DNA of 15,574 nucleotides from Chloroflexota bacterium. Its GTDB lineage: Bacteria > Chloroflexota > Dehalococcoidia > Lucifugimonadales > Lucifugimonadaceae. Location: the NCBI GenBank assembly GCA_029262715.1, contig JAJCYX010000360.1, forward strand, positions 1-15,574. The letters are read 5' to 3'. The notes beneath the pieces are model-generated. The model had not been told where the DNA came from. It worked only from the letters and a program-made list of their open reading frames with translations, and searched no databases. Both the position numbers and the translations under genes were made by a program. Of this stretch, positions 6,766 through 13,493 are shown piece by piece. Position 1 is the first letter of the stretch. Every line of letters starts with the position of its first letter.

Positions 6766-7610
6766 CGTCTCAGGGCCTCTGCGCGCTCTTTGCGAGATGT
6801 ACCGTGGACAACGAACGGCTTTCCCGCCTTTGACCAGGATTCGAGCATATTTGACCATTCTTGAATCGAGATCGTCGCAGGCCGTCGTTCGGAGTCGATC
6901 CCCGCATCTTCGATGATTGACCTGGCAAGAGTCGTATCGATGTTAAGTCCAGTGGCCAGCGAGTTGTGCAGCTGTTTGCGCGGGGCCTTAAAACCGGCCT
7001 TTGCAACTCGAAAGAAGTCCTGCTGCAGGTCAGCGGGAACAAGCGGCTCAGCACGCGGTGTGAGTGCGATGACGGCTGAGGTAACTTTGGGTTTCGGGGT
7101 GAATGCCTCTGGAGGCACTTCAAACAACACATTTACGTCTGCATAGACCTGGACGGCGAGCGACAGCATGCTCATGTCACCGGGTTCGGCCTGCATCTCG
7201 TTGGCAACCTCGCGCTGAACCATGACGATCATGCGCTCTGGCGGATGTTCCGATTCGAGGAAGTTGCGAATGATGGGTGTTGCTGCGTAGTACGGAAGGT
7301 TAGCCACAAGTAAGTAGCTGCGACCCGAGATCAGAGGCAACGAGTCGGGGTCTATAGTGCGCGCATCGGCCTCGACCACATCCACTTTTTCGTTTCCGTC
7401 AAAGCGGTCATAAAGCTCAAGCGCAAGCCCAGAATCGAACTCGACAACCGTCATCGTACCCGCAGAAGCCACCAACTGGTTTGTCAGAGCGCCTTTGCCC
7501 GGTCCTACTTCCAGAACGGTCGAACGTGGAGTGACGGCAGCCGAGCGAACGATTCGCCCTGCCACAGCACGATCTGTGAGGAAGTTCTGTCCGAGTCGCT
7601 GTCGTGACAT
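6762..7610 (-). CDS. rsmA: 16S rRNA dimethyladenosine transferase RsmA (KsgA)
   Basis: The 282-residue protein dimethylates two adjacent adenines in the 3' hairpin of 16S rRNA using S-adenosylmethionine, late in small-subunit assembly. Visible motifs are GQNFLTD (7-13), the SAM-binding VLEVGPGKG (32-40), an acidic residue at 57 (VVEFD) for the SAM ribose and the catalytic NLPYY (104-108). A helical C-terminal domain follows. The length is standard. The start at 7610 gives the usual MSRQRLGQNFL beginning; longer frames run into a G-rich leader. The nearest ribosome binding candidate (GGAGCG) is far upstream, so the initiation signal is weak. The stop overlaps the ispE start by ATGA. The gene lies about 87 bases downstream of the SRP RNA on the same strand. 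Confidence 0.96.
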   Translation of the reverse strand: MSRQRLGQNFLTDRAVAGRIVRSAAVTPRSTVLEVGPGKGALTNQLVASAGTMTVVEFDSGLALELYDRFDGNEKVDVVEADARTIDPDSLPLISGRSYLLVANLPYYAATPIIRNFLESEHPPERMIVMVQREVANEMQAEPGDMSMLSLAVQVYADVNVLFEVPPEAFTPKPKVTSAVIALTPRAEPLVPADLQQDFFRVAKAGFKAPRKQLHNSLATGLNIDTTLARSIIEDAGIDSERRPATISIQEWSNMLESWSKAGKPFVVHGTSRKERAEALRR

Positions 7611-7648
7611 AGCGTGTACGAAGGCGCTCCGGCCGCGCCGAAAAGGAA

Positions 7649-7654
7649 AATATA
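7649..7654 (-). promoter_or_regulatory. Possible -10 element for rsmA
   Basis: On the minus strand this reads TATATT, the most AT-rich stretch of the SRP-rsmA gap, and would place a transcript start about 30 bases before the rsmA ATG. No good -35 is seen, so rsmA might instead depend on read-through from the SRP RNA promoter. Confidence 0.3.
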
Positions 7655-7696
7655 TGGTCGTGCACCCCAAAATCGACCCGCGCCCATCACATGTCC

Positions 7697-7820
7697 GGGC
7701 AGGCGACTCGAGCCCGGCAATCCCGCGGCACCCGAGGGATCCAACTTACCGTTGCTTCCTTCCGGACCTGGCGGAGTTCGCAGGGCCTCGCCGCGCAGGA
7801 CCAGGCTCTCAACACCGCCC
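7697..7820 (-). ncRNA. ffs: Bacterial signal recognition particle RNA (small 4.5S type)
   Basis: The minus strand contains GCCAGGTCCGGAAGGAAGC, the highly conserved apical domain of SRP RNA with its GGAA tetraloop and the internal loops bound by Ffh. The flanks fold back on each other. GAGCCTGG pairs with CCGGGCTC, TCCTGC plus GGC pairs with GCCGCGGGA, and the terminal GGGC pairs with GCCC, closing a hairpin of about 124 nucleotides. This is the small bacterial form without an Alu domain. With Ffh it targets nascent membrane and exported proteins to the translocon. The ends are set from the outermost pairing and could be off by a few bases. It is encoded just upstream of rsmA on the same strand. 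Confidence 0.92.
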
Positions 7821-7826
7821 GCCACA

Positions 7827-7855
7827 GCCAGAGGCGACGAACGCTAAAGTCTCAA
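7827..7855 (-). promoter_or_regulatory. Possible promoter of the SRP RNA
   Basis: On the minus strand TTGAGA (7855-7850) is followed after 17 bases by TCTGGC (7832-7827), and 7 bases later by the expected RNA 5' end near 7820. The -35 and spacing are good, but the -10 is poor. Confidence 0.3.
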
Positions 7856-7858
7856 TCA

Positions 7859-7911
7859 GGGAGTTAAGCCTCGCTATAGCGGATTGCGAGTTCAGGGTGC
7901 CGCTAACTCCC
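7859..7911. repeat. Inverted repeat with inner palindrome in the SRP-galU gap
   Basis: GGGAGTTA (7859-7866) and TAACTCCC (7904-7911) are perfect inverted repeats, and CGCTATAGCG (7872-7881) inside them is a perfect 10-bp palindrome. The site lies upstream of both the SRP RNA (minus) and the galU-type gene (plus), a fitting place for an operator of a divergent promoter pair. No regulator is identified. Confidence 0.35.
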
Positions 7912-7946
7912 CGCCTAGCACGACCGTGTTTAATCCTACTACCGGT

Positions 7947-7975
7947 TACCCCACATGGTCATCTCATGTTGGGTA
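7947..7975. repeat. 11-bp near-perfect inverted repeat upstream of the galU-type gene
   Basis: TACCCCACATG (7947-7957) and CATGTTGGGTA (7965-7975) are complementary at 10 of 11 positions around a 7-base loop. The repeat ends 41 bases before the ATG at 8017. It could be an operator or an mRNA hairpin in the leader. No T-run follows, so a terminator is unlikely. Confidence 0.4.
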
Positions 7976-8016
7976 CATAGTGCTATTGTCTGGTGACCAA
8001 TATCCTAGGTGAACTC

Positions 8017-8892
8017 ATGAGTAACAACATCGCTCCAGTTCGAAAAGCTGTCATCCCCGTCGCCGGGCTCGGAACGAGGTTCCTTCCTACTACACGTTCA
8101 GTGCCGAAGATCCTGATACCAATTCTGAACATCCCGGTGATCGAATATGCCGTTCGTGAAGTCGTGAACTCCGGCATCACCGACATTGCAGTTGTGATGT
8201 CTCGCGGTATGGAGCCGGTCGTCGACTACTTTGGTGAGCACAAAGAGCTTGTGGATATTCTCGATGAGCGCGGAAAGACCGATCTGGCCAATATGCAGCG
8301 GGAGATATCGTCACTCGCCAGTATCACCACTCTCTACCAGGACAATCCGCGCGGTCCGGGGCATGCAGTGCTGATGGCAAACGAGTTCGTTGGCGGCGAG
8401 CCGTTCGCTGTGCTGTTTCCCGACGACGTGATCTGGCACGAGACACCGGGAACGAAGCAACTCCTCGATGTGCGAACCGCACACGGCGGTTCGGTCGTTG
8501 CTGCCCGCGCAGTACCAGACGAAGTTGTCCCGACAAAGGGCATTATCGATGGTGACGAGATCGGGAACGGAGTTTTCTCAGTACGCGGGCTGGTCGAAAA
8601 GCCTTCGTTCGAAGATGCACCGTCGAACCTTTCGATAATCGGCAGATATGTACTTGATCCTGCAGTGTTCGAATATCTAGAAGGCGAGCACGCCGGCGCG
8701 GGCGGTGAGATTCAGCTGACAGACGCTATCGAGGCCACGATCGGAAGCGTGCCTGTTCATGCATGTCGCTTTGAAGGCCATCACGCTGACACTGGCAATC
8801 CAGGCGGGATGCTGGAAGCTGCTTTGTACGAGGCAGGCAAAGATCCGGCGTTGCGAGATCTGGTGAGGTCCGCGATCGACGGATGGGAATAG
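8017..8892 (+). CDS. galU: GalU-like nucleotidyltransferase (UTP-glucose-1-phosphate uridylyltransferase family)
   Basis: The 291-residue protein has the GalU layout. The nucleotide-binding start is VIPVAGLGTRFLPTTRSVPK, followed by the FPDD metal-site motif, LVEKPSF, and SNLSIIGRYVLDPAVFEYL. The C-terminal motifs are GGEIQLTDAI and ADTGNPGGM. The family makes UDP-glucose from UTP and glucose-1-phosphate for cell-envelope sugars. Several usually conserved positions differ: TK reads TR, PKEMLP reads PKILIP, and the following DKP reads NIP. The sugar or nucleotide specificity may therefore have shifted. The start at 8017 has AGGTGA four bases upstream; a GTG at 7993 in frame lacks one. The gene is divergent from the SRP RNA, and the lipoprotein gene follows 141 bases downstream. 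Family membership is strong; the exact substrate is less sure. Confidence 0.85.
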   Translation: MSNNIAPVRKAVIPVAGLGTRFLPTTRSVPKILIPILNIPVIEYAVREVVNSGITDIAVVMSRGMEPVVDYFGEHKELVDILDERGKTDLANMQREISSLASITTLYQDNPRGPGHAVLMANEFVGGEPFAVLFPDDVIWHETPGTKQLLDVRTAHGGSVVAARAVPDEVVPTKGIIDGDEIGNGVFSVRGLVEKPSFEDAPSNLSIIGRYVLDPAVFEYLEGEHAGAGGEIQLTDAIEATIGSVPVHACRFEGHHADTGNPGGMLEAALYEAGKDPALRDLVRSAIDGWE

Positions 8893-8983
8893 TGTTCGGT
8901 GCGTTCATCGGACGCCAGAGCATGCTGAATCGAAGCTGATTCTCTGTGCATGTGATCCAAGCTGCCATTTATTTCGAATTACT

Positions 8984-9024
8984 TCCATGTGGCTCGCTTC
9001 TGAGCTGCCGGACAAGCACATGGA
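8984..9024 (+). promoter_or_regulatory. Leader hairpin overlapping the lipoprotein ribosome binding site
   Basis: TCCATGTG (8984-8991) and CACATGGA (9017-9024) are perfect 8-bp inverted repeats, with GCTC/GAGC (8992-8995/9002-9005) able to pair inside them. The right arm takes up most of the GGAG (9022-9025) that precedes the TTG at 9034, so folding could limit translation. Function is inferred. The rest of the 141-base gap (8893-9033) shows no clear promoter. Confidence 0.35.
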
Positions 9025-9033
9025 GTTCGCACC

Positions 9034-10068
9034 TTGCAGTTGATCCCGCACTCGACATCCAGGTTTTTCGTGTCCAGGAGAAGGTTCGCCGCTGTTTTCG
9101 GCATGAGCGTGCTGGCTCTTGCAGCGGCGTGTTCGAGTAGTTCGACCGAATCCGCGGCTACTCAACTACCTCCAGCGGCATCAGAACCTACTTCAACCCC
9201 CGTGGTGACCGAACCAACCGCGACTTCTCGGCCTGTCGAACCAGCAGCAACCGCTTCGGTCGAACCGGCCACGACATCAACAACACCACCAACTCCCACT
9301 GCAGTTCCACCTACGGCTGTGCCAACATCCGCTACAGCCTCAATTTCGACCGCCACAACCCAGCCTCCTGTGAATGCCACATCGACTCCGTCAGCCACCG
9401 CTATTCCGCCAACTGCCGCACCTTCAGTCGATTTCACTCCTGGAGTTCTGAACTCCGTGGAGTTGGTCGCATCGAAGGACAACACGCTGTTCCAGTCATC
9501 GGCAGGAAACACCAGCAACGGCTCAGGCCAGGGGCTGTTTGCCGGTAAGACAAATAACAATTCAATACGCAGGGCCCTCGTGCAGTTCGATGTAGCCAGC
9601 GTCGTTCCGGCCGGGGCAACGATCGAATCGGTCGAGTTCAAAATGTCTGTCACCAGGACCGCAACCAACATTCAGCCATTCTCGGTACATCGAGTTACCA
9701 GTGACTGGGGCGAGGGTTCCTCCGATGCCGCCGCAAACGAAGGACGCGGGGCAAACGCAGTCGCAGGTGATGTGACGTGGACGAACACCTTTTTTCCTGA
9801 TCAGAGTTGGCAGACGGACGGCGGCGACTTTGTGTCGGCGGCCAGCGCTCAGGTCAATGCGCAGGGAAACAGCACGTACGCATGGCCCTCAAGTACGGCG
9901 ATAGTCGCAGACGTACAGTCATGGGTTCAAGACCCGGGATCGAACTTCGGTTGGATAGTCATCGGTGACGAGGTCGAATCAAAGTCGGCGAAACGGTTCG
10001 CCAGTCGAGAGCACTCTTCAGACTCGCTTCGCCCAAGGCTCACCATCACGTTCACACCCCCTGCGTAG
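9034..10068 (+). CDS. DNRLRE-type domain lipoprotein with Tat-like signal
   Basis: The 344-residue protein starts with SRRRFA (14-19), resembling a twin-arginine motif, then a hydrophobic run and a lipobox LAAAC with Cys33, so it is probably exported folded and lipid-anchored. A linker of about 95 residues (35-130) made almost only of Pro, Thr, Ala, Ser and Val follows. The C-terminal domain (about 140-344) has the features of DNRLRE-type extracellular beta-sandwich domains: DNTLFQ, RALVQFDV, the SDWGEG block, DVQSWVQDPGSNFGWIV and a final RPRLTITF. Such domains stand out on cell surfaces and often accompany adhesion or polysaccharide binding; no catalytic site is known. The start is a TTG at 9034 with GGAG eight bases upstream; a GTG at 9070 (beginning SRRR) is equally plausible. 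Its 3' end overlaps the convergent MFS gene by 17 bases. Confidence 0.82.
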   Translation: MQLIPHSTSRFFVSRRRFAAVFGMSVLALAAACSSSSTESAATQLPPAASEPTSTPVVTEPTATSRPVEPAATASVEPATTSTTPPTPTAVPPTAVPTSATASISTATTQPPVNATSTPSATAIPPTAAPSVDFTPGVLNSVELVASKDNTLFQSSAGNTSNGSGQGLFAGKTNNNSIRRALVQFDVASVVPAGATIESVEFKMSVTRTATNIQPFSVHRVTSDWGEGSSDAAANEGRGANAVAGDVTWTNTFFPDQSWQTDGGDFVSAASAQVNAQGNSTYAWPSSTAIVADVQSWVQDPGSNFGWIVIGDEVESKSAKRFASREHSSDSLRPRLTITFTPPA

Positions 10069-11347
10069 ACGCCGCACGTCCGCGTAACCTACCCGTTGTC
10101 ATAGTTAGTACAACTCCAGTCACGAACACCAACGCACCCGCGGCACCGAGTGCCCACTGGACTCCAACGGCTTCGCCAAGCAGTCCTAGCCCGATATGTC
10201 CAACCCAGCCGAAGCCGATGGCGAACACCCAACCGCCAATCGCTCGACCTCGCATGTTCTCCGGGACGTTCGACTGAAGCAGAGTCCATTGCATCGCGTC
10301 GAAAGCTCCAGCAGACATCCCGACGCCAATTATCAGGATCATCGATAGCGGAAACAGGCTGGAAGCTGCGAATGACATCAGGAAGGCGCCGTACACCAGG
10401 GTGATCAGCACCAGCAGTCGCTCTTTGTGCCGATAGTCTCCGAGCAGCGTCAGGCCGATGACTCCCGCCAGAGACCCGAACGCCGCCATCATGTTCAGCG
10501 CGCCGAGCCCAGTCCCAGCGGTTCCGAGGACGTTTACGGATATTGATGGCAGCAATGCACCAAACGCAAAGCCAAACATCTCGACAAGAACGGCCGCGAT
10601 CAAGAGCGCACGAACGACCGGAATCGACCATAGAAATTTCAGGTCAAGAAACGACTGCTTGAATAGGCCAAATCCGATTCTGCCGGTAGCATTCGCCTTT
10701 GCTGCTGCGCTTTTTGATCTGTCAGACCGGATGATGGTCATGGCGAGAGCGGCGGTCAGGAAAGCACTTGCACCAATCGCAAGTGCGACTGGCACGCCGA
10801 TGCTATCGGTCGCAGTTCCTGCCAGTAGACCGCCGATGGCCCCAATGCCTCTCGCGCCCACTGACTGGGTTGCTACGGCGTTCATCCGTAGCTTTGCAGG
10901 AACTGAATCTGTGACAAGTCCCTGCGTTGCCGGAATCTCGAACGACTGGCCTATTCCACCAAACGCCGTCAGGACGAAAACCGGCCACAGAGCTGGCGAG
11001 TCGAGGCCGGCAACAAGCGCCAGACCGCCGAGTATCAGCGCCTTGTAGACCGCGGTTATCGCCAACACCTGTTTGCGTGACCATCGATCCACTATCGAAC
11101 CAGCGATGGGTGCCGCGATCAGGCCCGGAGCCTGCCGTGCTGCGAACGACGCGGCTGTCAGAAACACTGAACCGGACTGGTCCAGAACGAAGAAACCGAC
11201 AACGATTCGTTCAGTCCAGTTTCCTAGTGAAAGCAGAATGGTGGCGAACCACACGCGGCGGAAGTCGCTAACAGACCAGGCGTGACGCTGCTTAGCGGTT
11301 GCAGCTGGATTGTCGGCCTCTTGAGCCGTAACGGGTTCGGAATCCAC
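10052..11347 (-). CDS. MFS transporter (MFS_3/EntS-like exporter group)
   Basis: The 431-residue protein is hydrophobic throughout, with about twelve membrane helices. The MFS signature lies between helices 2 and 3 (AGSIVDRWSRKQVL), and a looser second-half version is near GLTLLGDYRHKERLL. The FRRVWFATILLSLGNW start and the PVFVLTAFGGIGQSFEIPA block resemble the enterobactin-exporter-like MFS_3 group, so drug or small-molecule export by proton antiport is the likely role. The substrate is unknown. The N-terminal 25 residues are polar and cytosolic. The start is a GTG at 11347 without an obvious ribosome binding site. No other nearby Met codon serves better, so the exact start is uncertain. 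The gene is divergent from the deaminase-family gene across 67 bases and convergent with the lipoprotein gene, overlapping it by 17 bases. Confidence 0.87.
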   Translation of the reverse strand: MDSEPVTAQEADNPAATAKQRHAWSVSDFRRVWFATILLSLGNWTERIVVGFFVLDQSGSVFLTAASFAARQAPGLIAAPIAGSIVDRWSRKQVLAITAVYKALILGGLALVAGLDSPALWPVFVLTAFGGIGQSFEIPATQGLVTDSVPAKLRMNAVATQSVGARGIGAIGGLLAGTATDSIGVPVALAIGASAFLTAALAMTIIRSDRSKSAAAKANATGRIGFGLFKQSFLDLKFLWSIPVVRALLIAAVLVEMFGFAFGALLPSISVNVLGTAGTGLGALNMMAAFGSLAGVIGLTLLGDYRHKERLLVLITLVYGAFLMSFAASSLFPLSMILIIGVGMSAGAFDAMQWTLLQSNVPENMRGRAIGGWVFAIGFGWVGHIGLGLLGEAVGVQWALGAAGALVFVTGVVLTMTTGRLRGRAASTQGV

Positions 11348-11414
11348 GGTGGAATGTTACGCCGTATTCGTTAATTGATCCGATGTAACGTGATCAGACA
11401 TCGATATTCGCCCA

Positions 11415-12452
11415 ATGATTAGTATTTTCCAGATGCACCCGCTTGAACCCTTTGAGATAAGTCCCGAAGTGGCGGCTTTGCCCAAAGCTGACCTGCATCT
11501 TCATGCCGAGGCTGGCCCCAGGCTTCACAGGTTCCTTGCTACACGCAGAGGGATGCCTGCGTTCGATTGGGAACAGTGGGTTCGCGACACCATGAGCAAC
11601 ATCCCTCCGGGCATTGCGCGACTTCACGGCATGGCGACGAACCTGATTACCCCTGAAGAGGACGCGGAACCTGCAAATTTCCTCGCCCGTGTGACGGATA
11701 TCCTTGAGGATTCCGCCCGATCAGGTGCCATCTACGCTGAAGTGCGGTTCGGCCGCGAAACGATCATGCGCTCTGACTTCATGTCTCTCTTCAGAAAAGC
11801 TGAAGCCAGCGTGACGAAAACCTTTCCGGGGTTTATGGCGGAAGCTCTCGCAACGCTGATTCCGCAAAAAGACCCCGAGCAAACTGACAGGCTCATTGGG
11901 GCATGCGACAGGGCCGCAAAAGAAGGTCTGGCAGGCGTCGACGTCATTCCCGAACCGTATGTCACTGAAGCCGATTGGACGCAAACTGCCAAGTGGACCG
12001 AACGACTGGTGGATGCTGGCTTAGCTTTGACTATTCATGCTGGTGAGTTTTCGACAGCCAACCTTGCCGCTGCTCTGCAGGTGCCGGGTGTCCGACGCAT
12101 CGGCCACGGCATCAAGGCTGCCACCGATGAAGCCCTGCTCGATCAGGTCGCACAGGCGAGAGTAGCACTGGAATGCTGTCTGACGTCGAACGTAATTCTC
12201 GGAGCTGTCGAATCGTACGAAACCCATCCCCTACCGGAACTTGTCGCGGCCAGCCTGCCGATAACAATCAACACGGACAACCCGGTCCACTTCGCTACTG
12301 ACATTTCCCAGGAATACGAACGAGCGAAACGACTCGGCCTGACGATGCAGGAACTTGCGGGAGCAACCCGAACTGCAATCGATCACGCATTTACCAGCGA
12401 ACATCGCAGGCGACGACTGCTCGACCGCCTGAACGCAGCTAAACGCAACTAA
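11415..12452 (+). CDS. Adenosine deaminase family protein
   Basis: The 345-residue protein is a metal-dependent amidohydrolase of the adenosine/adenine/AMP deaminase group. Zinc ligands match the family: H28 and H30 (ADLHLHAE), H208 with E211 (HAGE), H231 (GHGI) and D288, and the spacing between them fits mouse adenosine deaminase closely. Two motifs differ: the start reads HLHAEAG instead of HxHLEGS, and the late TDDP reads TDNP, so the second Asp, which contacts the purine in known deaminases, is Asn289. The substrate may therefore not be adenosine. The start at 11415 lacks a ribosome binding site; an ATG at 11433 is the alternative. The gene is divergent from the MFS gene, and its stop overlaps the convergent UspA gene by four bases. 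Hydrolytic deamination in the cytosol is the likely activity. Confidence 0.85.
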   Translation: MISIFQMHPLEPFEISPEVAALPKADLHLHAEAGPRLHRFLATRRGMPAFDWEQWVRDTMSNIPPGIARLHGMATNLITPEEDAEPANFLARVTDILEDSARSGAIYAEVRFGRETIMRSDFMSLFRKAEASVTKTFPGFMAEALATLIPQKDPEQTDRLIGACDRAAKEGLAGVDVIPEPYVTEADWTQTAKWTERLVDAGLALTIHAGEFSTANLAAALQVPGVRRIGHGIKAATDEALLDQVAQARVALECCLTSNVILGAVESYETHPLPELVAASLPITINTDNPVHFATDISQEYERAKRLGLTMQELAGATRTAIDHAFTSEHRRRRLLDRLNAAKRN

Positions 12453-13372
12453 GGAATTCGCTGTTTGCCACCGCGGTATGACACCTGCTGGTGCTCTGGC
12501 GGTATGACGATCACCGGGTGCTCGGACGAACGAATCACTTTGTCGGCCACGCTCCCCAGCAACCACCGTTTGATCCCTGATGCCCCATGCGATGTCATCA
12601 CAACAATGCGGTCGCTGGACTTCGCAGCCTCTTTGATGATCGCCTCGGCTGCGGTCTCCCTGACCTGAATATGAGTTGCAGAGACGCCCCGCCGGACAGA
12701 CCGGTTCACCACATTATCGAGATAGCTTCCCGTCTTGGACTTGCCATTTTCGTCAATTGATATTGCCGGGTCGGCGAGCGCATAGGAGGCATAAGAGCTG
12801 TTGGGAGCAGTGCCGGAAAGATACAGAACCTGTCCCGATCCGTGCTTCGCGATCGCTTCGGCGAACGGGATTGCGCCTTCGCTGAAGTCTGAACCGTCGA
12901 GAGGGACGATGACCGTCCTCGGCAAACCGGCACCGTCCTCGAACCCCAGGGTTTCCCCCGGTCGCGCCAGCATTATCGGCACACCGGTTGCGTGAAGAAC
13001 ACGGTCGGAAACGCTGCCCAGTATGCCGCGCATAAAAGCAGATCTGCGCTGCGTGACCATAGCGATGAGCTTTATATCGAGCTCTCTTGACTGGGCAATG
13101 ATCGTCTCGGCCGGATCACCAGCCACAACGTGCGTTGCCACAGTCACACCGTGCTCCTGGAACCAGTCTGCCTGGGTACGAAGGTACTTGTGAGCGATTT
13201 CGCTCTCTGCCTCAGTAGATGAATCCGCGTCGGAATCCTTGAAGCGTGATGAGTCGATGATCGCCAGGAGATCGACTGAAGACTCCAGTTCTGCTGCGAT
13301 TCCGACAACCCAATGGCGTATCTTTTGGGATTCTGGCGAGCCGTCCAGCGGCACCAGTATGCGGTCAAACAT
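12449..13372 (-). CDS. Tandem universal stress protein (two UspA domains)
   Basis: The 307-residue protein consists of two UspA domains (about 1-140 and 150-300), each starting with a strand of the type ILVPLDGS or VIVPLDGS. The second keeps the full ATP-binding pattern GASGIKRWLLGSVADKV. The first has only the last part (RGILGSVSDRV) and lacks the leading GxxG (RRSAF), so ATP probably binds only in the second domain. A short basic tail (RGGKQRIP) ends the protein. UspA proteins are cytosolic and linked to stress and energy status; the exact partner is unknown. The start at 13372 (MFDRILVPLDGS) has a GGGGAGA ribosome binding site. A CBS-domain gene lies 121 bases upstream on the same strand, and both may sense adenine nucleotides. 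Confidence 0.9.
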   Translation of the reverse strand: MFDRILVPLDGSPESQKIRHWVVGIAAELESSVDLLAIIDSSRFKDSDADSSTEAESEIAHKYLRTQADWFQEHGVTVATHVVAGDPAETIIAQSRELDIKLIAMVTQRRSAFMRGILGSVSDRVLHATGVPIMLARPGETLGFEDGAGLPRTVIVPLDGSDFSEGAIPFAEAIAKHGSGQVLYLSGTAPNSSYASYALADPAISIDENGKSKTGSYLDNVVNRSVRRGVSATHIQVRETAAEAIIKEAAKSSDRIVVMTSHGASGIKRWLLGSVADKVIRSSEHPVIVIPPEHQQVSYRGGKQRIP

Positions 13373-13493
13373 TCGGTGTCTCCCCACGTCTCTTGTTGAT
13401 GATCGTCATCCGGCCGTCTAGCCTCAACTATCTGGATGTCTGAAGCGAGCCCCTGTCACCCTGTCCTACAACGCTGGTGAATCATCTCTAGGT

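Noticed and set aside
7859..7911. tRNA-like look of the stretch with GGGAGTTA/TAACTCCC ends
   Set aside because: No proper anticodon arm, D-loop or TTCGA T-loop can be placed; it is better described as an inverted repeat.
9160..9430. Tandem DNA repeat or CRISPR-like array
   Set aside because: The repetition is at the amino-acid level (Pro/Thr/Ala codons) without regular repeat units or spacers.
9162..9671. 169-codon minus-strand frame opposite the lipoprotein linker
   Set aside because: Its Val/Gly/Ala-rich composition is simply the reverse reading of the Pro/Thr/Ala repeats, so low complexity rather than a gene.
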